NCBI GenBank assembly: GCA_029448655.1 | Contig: JACCLO010000012.1 | Span: 558,001 to 622,000 of the forward strand | DNA: 64,000 bases | Direction: 5' to 3' | DNA from: Wolfiporia cocos | Lineage: Eukaryota; Basidiomycota; Agaricomycetes; Polyporales; Phaeolaceae | Shown: one piece after another, positions 23,630-36,713 of the stretch | Layout: each line of letters begins with the position of its first letter | Position numbering within the stretch: position 1 is the stretch's first letter | Position numbers and translations under genes: made by a program | The notes under the pieces: model-generated | Told to the model about the DNA's origin: nothing | Seen by the model: only the letters and a program-made list of their open reading frames with translations | Databases searched by the model: none

Positions 23630-24683
23630 TGAGTGTCATGTGGATTTTGACCAGTCTCAGTTGGATGCAGGTATCTATGCTGGCGTTTAAACGGGTTTCA
23701 TGGTGCTGCGTTGTATGGATAACCTCGATACATTCCTTCGCGCCACTTAACAGTCGACTTCCGCATCTCGACGCCCTTGTTTGAGGCATTGTATAACATA
23801 CTTAACCCTCCTCATCGTATCCAAAAAAGCGATTGCTTGTCTTTCTCGATGTAACCTCATGCATCTCGTTTGCGCCTCAATATACTGCATGGGCCATCGC
23901 TTGCATTCCTCCTCAGGCGCGCTCTACAGAAATTTTACTCAACTAATATACGGTATTTTGTTTAGCTCCGTGTGACCCGGACCCCTTGTGTTCTAACGAT
24001 TCCTCTTAAACGCAATGTTCTTATTAGCACGTCATGAGCTCTGTTTACGTTTATGACTACAACAGAGCCCTCAGGCCATGTCAGCATGCACTACGACATC
24101 GTGGCGGAGCTAGAACCTGCCATTGCAGCAACCATACGTGTTTACGACAGGATATACCATAACGCTGCAACCATGGTCATCGCAACGAATGTACAGTATA
24201 TATGTGGTACGAAGGCGGGAAGGCAGACGATGCTCGATATTCGGCGCTTCAGCAATGACGTCACGACAACAGCGTTGGTGACAAGAAATGCGTCACGGCT
24301 GAACGTGACATTGACTTTCGATAGTCTATTTCTCTCGCGACTCGAGATCACTATTTGCTCCAAGAAGAACATGTTTGCTTCGCATACTACGTAGTGATAG
24401 TTGCACTTCCATAAAGCAGGATCATCATAGTCTTTGATCGAAATCCGGGCTCTGTTCTCATGCCGTTTTGCGACATCAAGAACACTGTGTCACATCGTAC
24501 ACTCTCGGGACAAGGGCAAGGGATGGTAGTATGGAGTCGAGAGGAGTAATACCGCTATAAGCAAACTTCCTTTCGACTATAGCCCATGCCCTACGGCCTA
24601 TGACATGATGGAGACGCAGATAAGCACCACTCATCTCCTTGTTACCGAAGAGCACGTACCTGGTCCTCTAACACGGTAAAGTT
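23630..24683. other. Stretch between D and e
   Basis: Convergent 3' flanks. A plus-strand frame at 24053-24394 (113 codons, starts MTTTEPSGHVSMHY) is the only sizeable one. It has no splice partner, homology or codon bias that I can recognise, so it is not called as a gene. Confidence 0.4.
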
Positions 24684-26070
24684 CTAGCGCCGCACCTCGT
24701 CGATGAGAGTCTCAACGACGACTTTTGGCTTTAACAGTGTAACGCAATGTAACTGTCCCGCGCGACCAGCCCCAGGATCATTCATTTCGATTCTCTGTAC
24801 CCCCATCTCCACCGTGCCGAATATGCTCAGCGGATGCGCGTTGTAAGCCTGTTCATCACTCTGGTCACCGCTGGGATACGCTTCCTCCATGCAGTTGGCG
24901 TCAAAGGTATGCCCAAAGGGATAAAAAATTGACGCGATATGGCTGGAGATAAAGTCCTCCCCTAATACCTTGTGGACTGAGCAGATCGTATCGATAATAG
25001 CTGAGAGCTGCTCTCTGAAATCAGCTCTAATACTCTGGCTCAGTTCTTCTGGGGATAGCACTGCGCTGACTCCGGCGACGCGTACGACATCGACGATGAC
25101 CTTGGCCATTGCGTCTCGCAAACGGCTTTTAAAGCTGTCAACTTGCGTCAATGACCGCAAAGTAGCCTTGGTCAAAGCCCGCCAACGCCCTGACACTGCT
25201 GAGTTTTCTGTCAGGTATCGGTTAATTAGACGATGTCCAATCATTCCTGAGAAACGTACCTGTGATTTTCAACGAATCGTAGGCACGCCGCAGAAGGTCA
25301 TTCGCAGCGTCGGTCTCGAAGTCCCAAGTCTCGATGATACGATGGGCAAAGTTGACGATGCATGCTTGTAAAGCGATCTGGACACAAATGGCGTCCTCGC
25401 TATGCCCCCGGATCAAGAGTAGGTGTAAGATCGCAGGTCCGATGGAATGCTCGACCGCTTGCGCCAATTCAAGCGGCAGCGCGAGTTGATTGGTGGGGCA
25501 TGAGCTGAATGAAATCTTGTCTGACATCTGTGCTGCTAATTGGTAGATTTGCGAATTGAGCTCTCCTACCATGCTCAAAAGGTCCGCATCAGAGATGTTA
25601 TCAACCTTGGTGAGGTATGTTTTTGTGGCTTGCAGTTCCGCAGTCCTGACTTCGAGAAGAGTAGTCATCTTCGTGTGTTTGTCCGTCAAAGTCGCAAGAG
25701 CGCGCTCGTGGATATTGACGGTCTGGTCGTGGCGCTGATATTCGTCTCTCAATGCCTTCCGCGTCTCTGCTAGTTCCTGTTGCAGGCATCGTATCGTGTC
25801 GTTTGCCCTTTGAAAACCGTCCTGGACCCCTCTCAACTTCTCCTCTCGCTCATTCAGGTGGTCCTGCATCCTCCTTAGCTTCTCCTCCAACATATCATTG
25901 GATCTAACCGCCTTTTCTACTTCTGCTGCCCACTTCTTCGCCTCCTCTTGTGAAACGTGTAGCTCGTGCTGTAGTGCCTCTATCTCTTCACATGCGGCCG
26001 ACGGCCTAAGAGGCATCTGCTGTGTCTGAGGAGCCCTCAAAAGCAGCCAACTAGTGCTGTCCAACTTCAT
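24684..26070 (-). CDS. Class II coiled-coil partner protein e
   Basis: Two exons. It starts MKLDSTSWLLLRAPQTQQ with only a short hydrophobic patch, so membrane anchoring is doubtful. The coiled coil is long (about 25-140, Glu/Lys/Gln-rich), followed by the class II form of the signature, YLTKVDNISDADLLSMVGEL, and a helical domain. The phase-1 intron (donor GTACGT near 25258, acceptor CTGACAG near 25207) precedes NSAVSGRWRALTKATLRSL. The C-terminal domain has GEDFISSHIAS, FGTVEMGVQRIE and LLKPKVVVETLIDE and ends at 24684. Overall plan matches the class I partners, but residue similarity is limited mainly to the signature, GRWRALT and LLKP blocks. Divergent from E, 619 bp between starts. Confidence 0.82.
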
Positions 26071-26689
26071 ATTGCGCGGAATCTAGTAGTCAGGTAGGTC
26101 TCGAAGAAGTTTTGGTATCAGGGATGGGTTTCTGAGCACTCAGTCTAGTTGCGGGCGTTGACTCCACGTATAAAGGTTTTGGGCTGAACTTACGCAATCC
26201 TCGCCGTAGAATCTCGTCTTCTCTGATGTGGCGTACAGGACCTCTCCTCGATCATTGGGAAATGCTGGCATCTCCGATGAAGTGTTTCGCGCTACGATAT
26301 GCAGCTGCTGCGGAACCCTGCGGCCTCGTGTTCGCACTCCCGAGTCCGCCGAAATCCGATTGCCATAAATCGGCTACCGATATGTGCTGCTACGTTCCAC
26401 TTCAGGTACGCAGGCGCAGAGCTTGCTGCGGCTGTCGCCTTCAAAGTCCGATTCGCGGCGCGTGCATCACCCCGAGGTATAATTTTTCATGGCGAGGATC
26501 AGCAGACCGTCTGCACTCGATTTCGTTAGAGTCGGCAAGGAACCCAATCTTTGAGACATTGCCCGATTGCCAGGAGGCATCTGTGCTTGATCCGGACAGA
26601 AAGCCTAAAGCTCAAAGTCTGGAACGAATCAGCTCTCTGTCCGACTCCTCACTCGGAGAAATACTCTACCACTACTCGACACGGTTGCA
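26071..26689. promoter_or_regulatory. Bidirectional intergenic region e/E
   Basis: The 619-bp divergent space. No clear TATA element; frames crossing it on the plus strand have no family similarity until the ATG of E at 26690. Confidence 0.45.
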
Positions 26690-29141
26690 ATGGCACCCAT
26701 TCAGCCTTACAGTGGGTCGCAGCGCAAGCTGATAATAGCGTTCGACGTGGGGACGACATTCAGTGGAGCTTCGTACGCCGTGCTGGATCCTGGAGAGACA
26801 CCATCGATCTACACCGTTGCCCGGTACGCAATCCTCGCTTCGTGGTGCTGCGATTGATATTGAACAGTTGACTGTTCCGTTCAGCTATCCGGGACAGGAG
26901 CATGCAGCTGGGGACTGTAAGATCCCGTCCATTCTCTACTACAAACCCGATGGTACAGTACATTCTGTGGGTGCGGAAGCGGACCAGCCTGGAATGTCCC
27001 TGGTCGCCGAAGATGAAGATCTGATCTTTGTCGAATGGTTGGTTCCATTCATTCCAGCACGCAGGTAGTAATGACATAATCTGATATTCAGGTTTAAATT
27101 ACACCTTCGCCCTGAATCGTTGGTTTTAGACGAGCTCAAAAATTCCGACATCCATCAGCTACCTCAGGGGAAAACAGTCGTACAGGTATTCGCTGACTTT
27201 TTAGAGTACCTGTACCGCTGTGCGAAGCGTTACATTGTCGAAACTCACGCCAATGGCGATCGCTTGTGGACATCATTTGATGACCGGATTGATTTTATCC
27301 TGACTCATCCAAACGGCTGGGAGGGACCTCAACAGCACCAGATGAGGCGTGCGGCTACTATGGCAGGACTCGTACCAGACACGGCTATGGGACAATCTCG
27401 CATTCACTTTTTGACCGAGGGTGAAGCCAGTTTATACTATTGTGTAAGCCGCGGGCTCGTCGAGGATTCCATCCGAGTAGGTGGATTGCCCAAACATTAC
27501 CTTGGCCATAAACTCAGATGAATCTTTAGGACGGACAAACTGTCATGATCGTTGATGCCGGTGGTGGGACGGTAGACATTAGTGTCTACAACTTTGCATC
27601 AGTCTCGCCACTTTCAATCGAAGAAGTCACTTCCCCTGAATGTATGTACATCACTTTCTCCAGACTTGCGCCCGCTAAATGGGACGAGTAGGCCTTCTGC
27701 ATGGATCCACGCGGGTTGACGTCCGAGCCCGTGCCTTCTTGAGAGGTACGTTCTATGACGTTATTGTTTACTATCACACCACATCATTTCGCACATGCAG
27801 AGAAGTTGAAGGATTCGCGCTTCGGCAACGATGAAGACATAGAAACCATGGTAGAGTTCTTCAAGAAGTCGACCAAGGCGATTTTCAAAAATCAGGAGGA
27901 GCCGTCTTATATAAAGTTCGGCACGATGGGGTCAAATGACGCAAGTGTTCAGATTCGGCGTGGACAGATGACTCTTTCTGGGTGAGCGCACGCTTTCAAT
28001 TCGACCGCTTCTGACATCCCTCTAAAACACCATTCTTGCCAGTCATGACGTTGCATCTTTCTTTGATCCATCCATCAGAGCTATAATTGATACTATAGAG
28101 CTGCAACGTCAAGATATCTCTCCCCAATTGAGCGTGAGTGTCTTTACAATGAGTACATAACTTTGGTGCTCGTGTTTGACCCCCACCCAGGCTATATTCC
28201 TTGTTGGAGGTTTCGCAGCTAGCCCCTGGCTATTTTCACAACTCCAGATCGCTCTGTCCAAGATAGGTCTGAACGTATCGCGTCCAGACCGTCACACGTA
28301 CGCTTTGGTCTTTAAGCTGCAGCTGGCGTCTTGTCTGATGCTATTGTGTCATAGCAACAAAGCCGTTGCAGAAGGCGCAGTGGCATTCTTCCTCACAAAT
28401 TGGGTATCAGTTCGCGTGGCAAGATTAACATACGGTGTCCAATGCAGCAAGCAATACAACGAGAACGACCCCGAGCACTTCCATCGTCGCACCAATATCA
28501 ATAATCGTCCATCAGGCCGCCGTATGGTACCCGACGCATTCTCTATCCTCCTCTCTAAGGTAGGTTTTGAGTCGTCCTTGCTCAGTTTAATCAAATCATC
28601 TTTTCAGGGCACCCGTGTTCGAGACAACGGTGAAGTGTATCAAGAGTTCTACAAGGAGGCGCGCGAGCTATCTCAGCTCAACAAGATCACATCGGAAATA
28701 ACCTGTTATCGAGGCAGGAACAAGCAGCCACGTTGGACCGATACGGAGCCGGGTGCGCTGCATAATTTTGTCCATGAACATCCCGTGAACCACTTATTGC
28801 AACCTCAGAGATGTTCTCCCAACTGTGCACAGTAGTCGCTGACACGTCGAAGGTGTACAAGAGCAAGCGGCTTGGCCCTGCCGGGTGGTATTATAGTCAA
28901 GAGTACAAGGTCGTGCTACTTTGCGGACTGCACGAGCTCAAGGCACAGATTTCTTGGACCGAAGATGCGAGTATTCTTCATTTCATTTGCTAACGTATGT
29001 ACCGCATGCTGACTTCGGATGTCTACAGGGTCAGGAGAAGCGGTGAGTAGCCCAGGTCTCGCTATATCCCATGCTTAAATTTGAGTTTTTAGCGGGCCGG
29101 CAATTATTGTCTATGATGACGACGCCGAGGCGCTCAATTAG
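26690..29141 (+). CDS. HSPA12-like Hsp70-family ATPase E
   Basis: Intact class II ATPase. It starts MAPIQPYSGSQRKLI, then AFDVGTTFSGASYAVLDPGE. Further exons give YPGQEHAAGDCKIPS, FKLHLRPESLVLDEL, LTEGEASLYYC, VMIVDAGGGTVDISVYNF (about 27545-27595), the class II marker DSRFGNDEDIETMVEFFK, FLVGGFAASPWLFSQLQ (about 28197-28245), NKAVAEGAVAFFLTNW, LLCGLHELKAQISWTED and a 14-nt exon at 29029-29042. It ends in IIVYDDDAEALN, stop TAG at 29139-29141. All four nucleotide-binding motifs are in consensus form, making it the best-preserved class II member. Divergent from e. No substrate-binding domain of the canonical Hsp70 type is visible. Confidence 0.9.
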
Positions 29142-29357
29142 TATTGACTTGAGTATGCGCTGCTTCTTGCTCCTCGTACACTTTCAGAAAAAAATTCAGC
29201 CTGGAGATGGGATCGATCGTACATTTGCTCGGCTGGCCATAGTTGTTTGTTTTGTAGAGTGAATTGTTCTTGATATTTTTGTCTCGAACCCAGCTGTGTT
29301 GGTCCTGCACCACACCACAGGTGACATGTATGATACAGTCCGGTCGAGAGCCCCCAT
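29142..29357. other. Short convergent 3' spacer
   Basis: 3' flank of E and of the minus-strand unknown gene. Nothing recognised. Confidence 0.4.
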
Positions 29358-30550
29358 TTTATTCTAGATGCGCAGTTGTCACTGCCGCAGTAGGTTTTGC
29401 GCCGCGGTGAAAATTACAGCTATACGCTTTTGGGGCAATATAACAAGCTGGGATCGTGACGATACAATCATCTTGCAATGTTCGGCCTTCCCCTCCCCCC
29501 GACTGCGAAGAATTATAGGATCTCTCTGTTGACTGGGTATTGAGGTTTGGCCTTGACATCGTCGGGGGCTCCTTACGTTGTCTCAATATTTCAAACTGGG
29601 CTGTGAGAGAGCGTAATGCTTCATACACTACAGTGCAAACATCATCAGCCGTCAGTCAACGCCTTCATAATGATGGAGAAAGTGAGCCGTTACACGGCAG
29701 CTGATCGCGGCAGCTTCGCGAAGATGATGGGACAGTGACAGTTGAGCGTCAAGGAGAAGGGACTGAATTGCACCAGTCATGTCTTTGTGGTATTGGGGTG
29801 CGAGATCGATATGGCTAGATACGAGGAAAATTGATTGACTCCTTACATGCCACACTTCAGTTCGGGATCGCAGCAGTTCATTTGCTCGGGAGACTGAGTT
29901 TGTAGGTGTAGCATAAACAATCTGACCTTTTTCGGTATGTGCACTCCAGTTGAAAGGAGCGACTGATCATAACTATCAAGCTCAAGAGCTGGATAGGAAG
30001 CAGCCACTGCTCGCCATCCAGCGTATACATCTCTTCTGTTTAATTTGTACATAAAATTTTGCGACAGGCGAAAAGATGCGTGGTACTACTTGTGTGAGCG
30101 TATACAGACCGCTTCGACTTCACATACCTGTATCAATATTTAGAACCAGATAACTAGGTGCTCATGGAGACGGATCTGAGTAACATGGCTAAGTGTATTT
30201 TCAATGGATCTAATTTGTGATGTACAGCTACGAGAGATAGCGGTCTTCGGTGCGCCATAACACAATGACATCGGTGAAGTAAGCGCCCGTTTGAGGCTCC
30301 AGGCATCGTGTTCTAGCGTTGTTGCTCCTCTCTGCATGCAGCTTCCTAGTTGAGTTGTTCGCTAGAGCAGGTTAGTGAGTTATTAGGCGATCGTCTCAGG
30401 GTAGTGACCCAGGATGAGTCCAATTCCGTAAGCGGATGTTCATCGACGATGCCCCTCAGTGCTCATTTTCCGGAGAAGCTGTATACTTGATCTGGCTAAT
30501 TCCAAAACCTCTGATACGGTTACGCAACAACTTCGCGATTGTAAGCCTTT
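29358..30550 (-). CDS. Unknown multi-exon protein in the divergent slot of F
   Basis: Exons join in one frame over about 1 kb. One exon ends TGAYFTDVIVLWRTEDRYLS (about 30360-30230). The next covers SGLYTLTQVVPRIFSPVAK (about 30110-30030). After a 65-nt intron with donor GTATAC comes APFNWSAHTEKG through LAPQYHKDMTGAIQSLLL to REAAAISC (about 29965-29694). A 68-nt intron (donor GTGTAACG, branch CTGAC, acceptor TGTAG) leads to YEALRSLTAQFEILRQRK and a Ser/Gly-rich tail ending TTAHLE at TAA (about 29358). The 5' end is uncertain; VSEVLELARSSIQLLRKM (about 30520-30467) may be an upstream exon. No coiled-coil partner signature is present, so this gene is not a decayed module partner. Function unknown. 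Confidence 0.55.
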
Positions 30551-30729
30551 GTGTCCTGTACTACTAGAACCGAATAAAACAGAGGTCTGCCGGGAGCGAT
30601 GCGTCTGCAGAAGAATTATCGTTTCGAGAATTCGTCGCTGGGACACGCATTCCGGCACACTCATTCTGCGGCGTATATTAAATAGTTGTTTTTATCAGAC
30701 CTGCATCGCCAAGTCCGTCTTCCCTCTTC

Positions 30730-33197
30730 ATGAATACACTTCACCCATACCGAGGATATACTCGAAAATTGGTGTTGGCATTCGATGTCGGCACTACATA
30801 TAGTGGGATTTCATACGCGCTACTGGATCCAGGAGAAGTACCTACAATCAGAGGAGTAACCAGGTAGGCATAATGCACCAGTTGCATGTACATAAAGTGA
30901 ACTCAGCCCAAAAGATTTCCCGGTCAAGAGAATGTCGCCGGTGATTCCAAGATACCTTCTATATTGTATTATACAACGAGTGGTCAAGTTTACGCTGTAG
31001 GCGCTGAGGCTGCGCTAGTCCGCATGGCGGATGAAGTGACTACAAGGGGCTTGATCTTTGTGGAGTGGTACGCCAGGCAAACCATATCGCGCAATACTGC
31101 ACTAATATCTTGACCCAACACCGCTCATAGGTTTAAACTGCACCTGAGACCGACCACTTTGCATTCAGAGCCAGATATCAGAGCAAGGACCCCGCCACTG
31201 CCCTCTGGAAAAACAATAATTGACGTCTTCGCCGACTTCTTGAGGTATCTATATGCCTGTGCGCGGAGATACATCGTCCAGACACATGCGAATGGAGAGA
31301 ATTTGTGGAATTCCTTCGGTTCCCAGATTGAGTTCATTCTTTCGCATCCGAATGGTTGGGAGGGCAGCCAACAGACGAAAATGCGGCGCGCTGCAGTGCA
31401 GGGCGGCCTCGTCCCGGACGATTCCGCAGGACATGCACGTATACATTTTGTCACAGAGGGAGAGGCGAGTATGAACTACTGCCTCAACTGTGGGCTCGCC
31501 GCCGACTCGGTGAAAGTGAGTGGACATGATCATATTGCAATTGTATTGGAAGCTCAAGTCAACATAGGAGGGGAACTGCGTGATGATTGTGGACGCCGGA
31601 GGCGGCACTATCGACCTGAGCACGTACAAGTTCACCAAAATGGTTCCGGTTACAATTGAAGAGGCTGTTACCCCTGATTGTAAGCCGTTCCTAACATCTG
31701 TGTATCTGCGGAGGCGGATGTTGTTGCAATCAGGCATCATGCAAGGCTCCACAACTGTCAATGTTCGAGCAGAGGCTTACCTTAAAAGTATTCAGATCAT
31801 TTTAGATCTGGCTGTTCATCTACTTACGCATGCCACCCTCACGTTAGACAAACTCAGGGACTCTGTATACAAAGCCGATATCAAAACGATGCTAGAGTAT
31901 TTCGATAAATCGACCAAACCGTTGTTTAAGGCTAGAAACGACGCGTGCTACATCAAATTTGGATCATTGGGCTGCAACGACAATGCAGTTCAGATCCGGC
32001 GTGGTCAGATGATTCTTTCCGGGTAACATTTTCTGCTCAGTGCGTAATTCACTGTACCGATATTGACATGTATATCGGCTGCAGAGAAAATATCGCGTCG
32101 TTTTTTGAACCGGCTATATCAGCCATAGTCAATGCAGTCATAAGGCAGCGTGATGATGCTCCATCTTTGCTTACGGTTCGCTGTCAACGCACTTCGGATT
32201 TCCCCCACTAATCTTTATTGTAATTAAGGAGGTATTCTTGGTTGGGGGTTTTGCAGCGAGCCCTTGGCTATTTTCGCAGCTCCACAACACTTTACGACAA
32301 GCTGGTCTACACCTTTCTCGACCTAATAAGCAAACGTGGGCACTTTGATGTATATAAGATGTTGACGGCTGTCTCACAGATGGGATTGCTTCATGCACTG
32401 GCAGGAGTAAAGCTGTACCCGAAGGCGCTGTCGCACACTATCTAGAACGGAGAGTATCGGCCCGCACTGCTAGACTGACCTTCGGTGTTCCTTGCTCCGT
32501 CGATTATAATGCCTCAGACCCCGAGCATTACCGTAGACGCAACACAGTCTTTAAGTATCCTTCCGGACGGTTACTGCTGCCTGGACACTTTGATGTCATT
32601 CTAGCTAAAGTGGCGGTTCTTCATGCTTAGCAGTATCATTCATGATGCTCATTGTGTTTTGATGTAGGGCACCCAATTCCGTGAACATGAAGAGGTATCG
32701 CAGCCCTACTGCAGGGAGGAGCGCAACAACGCAGAATTAAATAGAATCTGGACAACAATTACCTGCTACAGAGGTAAAAGTGGGAGGCCTCAGTGGAAAG
32801 ACGTCGAAATCGGTACGCACGTATGCACCTGCACGTCTTGTAGCACTCTGAGCTATTTCGCCAGATTCGTTCAGCACATTATGCACAGTACATGCGGATA
32901 CATCTCAAGTTTGCCGTGTCCAGAAGTGGGGTACTATGGGCCCATATTATGAGCAAGAGTACAAGGTAGTGCTTATCTGCGGTCTCACCGAGCTACAAGC
33001 GCAGATAAGCTGGAAAGAGAATGTAAGATCTTGTGACATCGCGTTTGTCGCGGCCAGTTTGCTGATCTGTGTCCACCAGGGCGTTGAAAAACGGTGAGTT
33101 GTCTCGATGAGAAGAAGTAACGATATGCTAACTAACACAACAACCAAGAGGGCCCGCAACGATTGTGTATGATGACGAAGCGCAGGCGATCAATTAG
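30730..33197 (+). CDS. HSPA12-like Hsp70-family ATPase F
   Basis: Intact gene starting MNTLHPYRGYTRKLV, with AFDVGTTYSGISYALLDPGE next. It has FPGQENVAGDSKIPS, FKLHLRPTTLHSEPDI, VTEGEASMNYC, MIVDAGGGTIDLSTYKF (about 31583-31636), KADIKTMLEYFDKSTKP, FLVGGFAASPWLFSQLHN, EGAVAHYLERRVSARTARL and a 14-nt exon at 33080-33093. It ends IVYDDEAQAIN, stop TAG 33195-33197. By its KADIKTM stretch it is nearest class I, but its end resembles the DDDAEALN group, so it is somewhat intermediate. A TATA-like GTATATTAAAT lies about 50 bp upstream (30671-30681). It is the only intact ATPase gene in the array without an adjacent coiled-coil partner; its divergent neighbour is an unrelated protein. Confidence 0.9.
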
Positions 33198-34602
33198 GTG
33201 GTTCTGAGGCTGAATTTAGCGCCGATCGGTTGATCATCGCCTCATGGACTCCTCCTGGTCCCACATAACGCAAATGTCTCATGTAGCGTGGAATGATGCG
33301 GCTTGGTCTTGGTTTGGTTTCTTGCGCCCGATGGCTTTGTAACGTAGCTTGGCGCTCTTCTAAAGCATGTTAAAAAGGCTCTCAAAGGCAATGTCTTCGT
33401 GCCCTACCCGATTTCAACATATAAGTGTGTATTTGGTTTGATTATGGCTACAATCAGGAGAAAAAAATCAGCGAGACTGAGACACATGGTCATGAGGCAT
33501 CAAACCGTTGGTTTGACATTGAGTTGCTTATATGGCACCAGTTGCCCTGACTTCGACTTTTCCTCGTTGCGCACAAGCGAGAGACTGGGTCAATGTTTGA
33601 CAAGAGAAACAGAATCACAGAATATAAACGCAAGAAATGGCAGAAATGTATTCCTACCACGTAGGTAGGGGGCTGTGATCCAACGGTTGTCCACCAAAAA
33701 GGGATTAAGCCATGTGGTCTCGCAGAAGGCGCAGTAGGTTCTAGGTAGGCAGGTAGCGGGAGAGGGACAAGGGCGCGACAAGCTCAAGTAGAAAGTGGCC
33801 ACCAAATGCCGAGGAATCTACCATGGGTTGACAGCAACGGCTACGTACTTCGAATATGCTATGGAAATGGCCAGGAAGGGGACAGCTCGTTGAGGCCTTT
33901 GGACTTGGATAGGCGGGAGATCACATGCTTGCTTCCTATACATGGACCAAGCACGAAGGCAAGTCGTTCCAGGGAATCTGTTTTAGTATAAGAAAAGCCT
34001 CAGCCGTACCAGCTGTAATACGTGTACCGTTTAAGCACGAGACCACGAACGCCTTTGTTTCCAATCTCGAACGCCGTTTGCGACAAGCCATGTAAATGCT
34101 GTCGTAGTATTACTACTTTGAGAAACTAAACATGTTCAAAATTTCCAGCCCAGCCGTACAGAACAAGCTCCAGTATTCATCCAGTGAGTGCCTGACACTG
34201 CCTGATATCCTGCCAGCTGCATGGGACTATCGGTCGGTGAAGAGAGTTGAGATTTGTTACTGCATCTGTATTGCCTTGTTGCGATGATTGCCTCCGAGTA
34301 ATGTTAGATGCTCAATACAGAGCAGTGCAAAGCTGATCTTTGTTACCCATCGTTCACACAGACTATGACAGAATAGCAACTCAAGAAATCTCGACGACGT
34401 ACAAATATGCACCAATACATATGGACGTCTCCCGTCTCAGAACACCCTCATAGCTAATCAGTCTCTCGATGTAACGGACTCCGTGATTGGCTGAGACAGT
34501 ATCGTCTTCTCATGTCTCAGCAACATTTCTTGTTCAATGGACTCTGGGTGAGACAAAGGAACATTCGAGAAACCTAGGTTGCTCACCATTATCGCTCGAT
34601 AC
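33198..34602. other. Gene-free stretch between F and f
   Basis: Convergent 3' flanks, 1.4 kb. A short inverted motif CCTACCACGTAGGTAGG lies at 33653-33669. Open frames are short and show no recognisable similarity; possibly old transposon debris. Confidence 0.4.
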
Positions 34603-36281
34603 TCAGATTCCATTGGCCCGTAGTTCGTTGACGAAGGTCTCAAGCACGACCTTTGGCTTCAATAGCGTTACTATATGCGACTGACTCGCATTTTGATCCC
34701 CGGACTTCTTATGTTCCACCCTCTGCAACCCGAGCTCCGTTGTCCCTAGCAATAAGGGCTGTCGTCTGTCCAGATGTCGCGCTGTCCTTGGACCGTCACT
34801 TGGGTATGCATTCTCCATCAGTTCAGGATTGAATCGTGCTACCCAACCGTACAAGGTCGGCTCAAGATGGCTCGAAATGACCTCTTCGCCGATCGCTTTC
34901 TGGAGTGCCAAACTAACATTGATCACCGGCCGCAGCTTCTCACCAAACTGCGTGAGGACCGTCTGGTAGAGGGTACGTGGGGATATGTCTGATCCCGCGA
35001 ACAGCATAACTTCGGTGATGAGCTCGGCCAGATCGTCCCGTATCTTGCTCTCAGTAGTTTCCGTCCATGTGGCCGCTCGCAGAGAGCTCCTAGTCAGCAC
35101 GCGCCAGCGTGCGGAGACGGAGGGGTCCTCTGCAGCAGAACGATCAGAAAAGGTGACACAGTCGCATCCTGGAACTGACCGGTACGTCTCAGACAGTCGT
35201 AAACACGTTTCCATATGTCGTTGGCCGCGTTATGTTGGAAAGTCCAGGAAGCGATAATAGAAGTCGCGAATCTGATAATGGCAGACTGTAGAGCGACCTG
35301 AACGCAGATCCGTTCAGCGCTATGCGTGCGCATGACGACCAACTGTAGGAGACGAGGCCCAATATATTTTTCGACCTTTGTCTTCGTCTCGTTCACCCAT
35401 TCTTGCTTTAGTGGCTGGGTACGGTTCAAGTTCATGTCGCAATGCGCCATCTGCGCCGTCAGCTGGTAAACGTTAGAGTTGAGCTCGCTGACCATTCGCA
35501 GAAGATCAGCCTCGGAGAGGCTATCTGCCTTGGTGAGGTACGCCTGGGCAGCACGCAGCTCTGACGTTCTTGTCTCCAGGAGAGTCACAGTGTCCTGATG
35601 CTTCGCGCGCCACGTCGCTAGAGCACGCTCATGTGCCTTGTCGACCTGCTGCTGCCGCTGCATATCATCCTCCCTCGCCTTCTGAAGTTCCGCAATCTGC
35701 GTCTTCAGACGTCTTCGGCTGTGTTTAGCGCGCTCGAGGTCGGCGTTGGTCTGCTTCAGCTGCTCCTGCAGATCCCATAGAGTCCTCTCGAGCCGTCCTT
35801 TATCACTTTGAGCTTTGGCTAGACTAGCGCTTTCCCCTCCAGCCCGTTCTTGAATCTCCAGCAGCAACCTCTCGGCACCGGACCCGTCCTCTTTGGCTCT
35901 CAAACCCTCGTCCCGCATCATCTCTACCTGTTGGCGTAGATTCAACAATTCCTCATTGGCCACTTCCTTGCTCCCCGCCTCTATCTCCACCTCCGTCTCA
36001 GGACTAGTACCATCGACTTGAACGCCTACGTTTCGACAGATATAGAGCGACGGTGATGGCTGAGGGCTGCTTGCGTTCCCATTTGATCCATTTGATCTGC
36101 CGGTAGGCGCACGTCGAAGGTCTCCTGATTTAGTGGCTATTGGGCGTCGACTGCTGGTATGTTTGTCGATGGTCGGATTATTAGAATGAGAGGTTTGCGA
36201 ACGTATTCCCGGGATGGAGGCATATGTCGAGTGCATCGCTCGGCCTGGTATAGGTGTAGGTCGTAATTGGTTCACTGGCAA
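34603..36281 (-). CDS. Class II coiled-coil partner protein f
   Basis: Intact, two exons, paralog of h. It starts MPVNQLRPTPIPGRAMHS (h: MSPLRPTPMPIS), polar and with no membrane segment, followed by a Ser-rich linker and a long coiled coil (about 100-240) rich in Glu/Arg/Lys. The class II signature is YLTKADSLSEADLLRMVSEL. A phase-1 intron (donor GTCAGT near 35179, acceptor CTGCAG near 35131) leads to DPSVSARWRVLTRSSLRA. The C-terminal domain has GEEVISSHLEPTLYGW, LGTTELGLQRVE and LLKPKVVLETFVNEL, ending RANGI at 34603. It once had a divergent ATPase gene: only its first codons remain at 36714-36771, 432 bp upstream. Its long intact frame despite loss of the partner gene is notable. Confidence 0.85.
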
Positions 36282-36713
36282 TATCGTTCACGGTGTGGGG
36301 ACTTGCAAGGTGAGCATGACCGCAGCTGCGACGTGCTTAGGATTCCAACGCCGGCCGATTTCTGCAACGTGAGCGCTCTTTGAGAGTGCTCGTAAGTCCG
36401 CACCGAGTCCGGCTTCGCGAGGTGATCGATGAATAGATGAACTTTCATCACAGTCCGGCTGAATCGCTCCTCGTGTCTTCGTGACTGAGGAAGTTGCCAC
36501 GATAGCCCTCGTGTTTTGCTCCATCAATATTGCATCGCGCTACTAAGGTCCCTGAGTTACATACGGCTGGGGCCGAGATCAGCTGCTATGTCTCAGTGCG
36601 AGGATCGCAACGAGAACGTAATCATACGCTTCCACAATCCATAATGGACGATGTGCAGCACGTCCCGTTCACAATAACATAGATGTCTCGGCTCCAACCT
36701 CAATCAACTCACA
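36282..36713. promoter_or_regulatory. Former bidirectional intergenic region of f
   Basis: Similar along most of its length to the h/H space (46049-46518), for example GAACGTAATCATACGCTTCC at 36613-36632 against a near match at about 46388. Kept although the ATPase gene it once drove is gone; it still serves f. Confidence 0.55.

Noticed and set aside
24053..24394. 113-codon plus-strand frame between D and e
   Set aside because: No splice partner, family similarity or codon signal; likely a chance frame in the convergent spacer.
33590..33805. Minus-strand 71-codon frame between F and f
   Set aside because: Short, low-complexity hydrophobic composition, no homologous copy in the window and no splice context.
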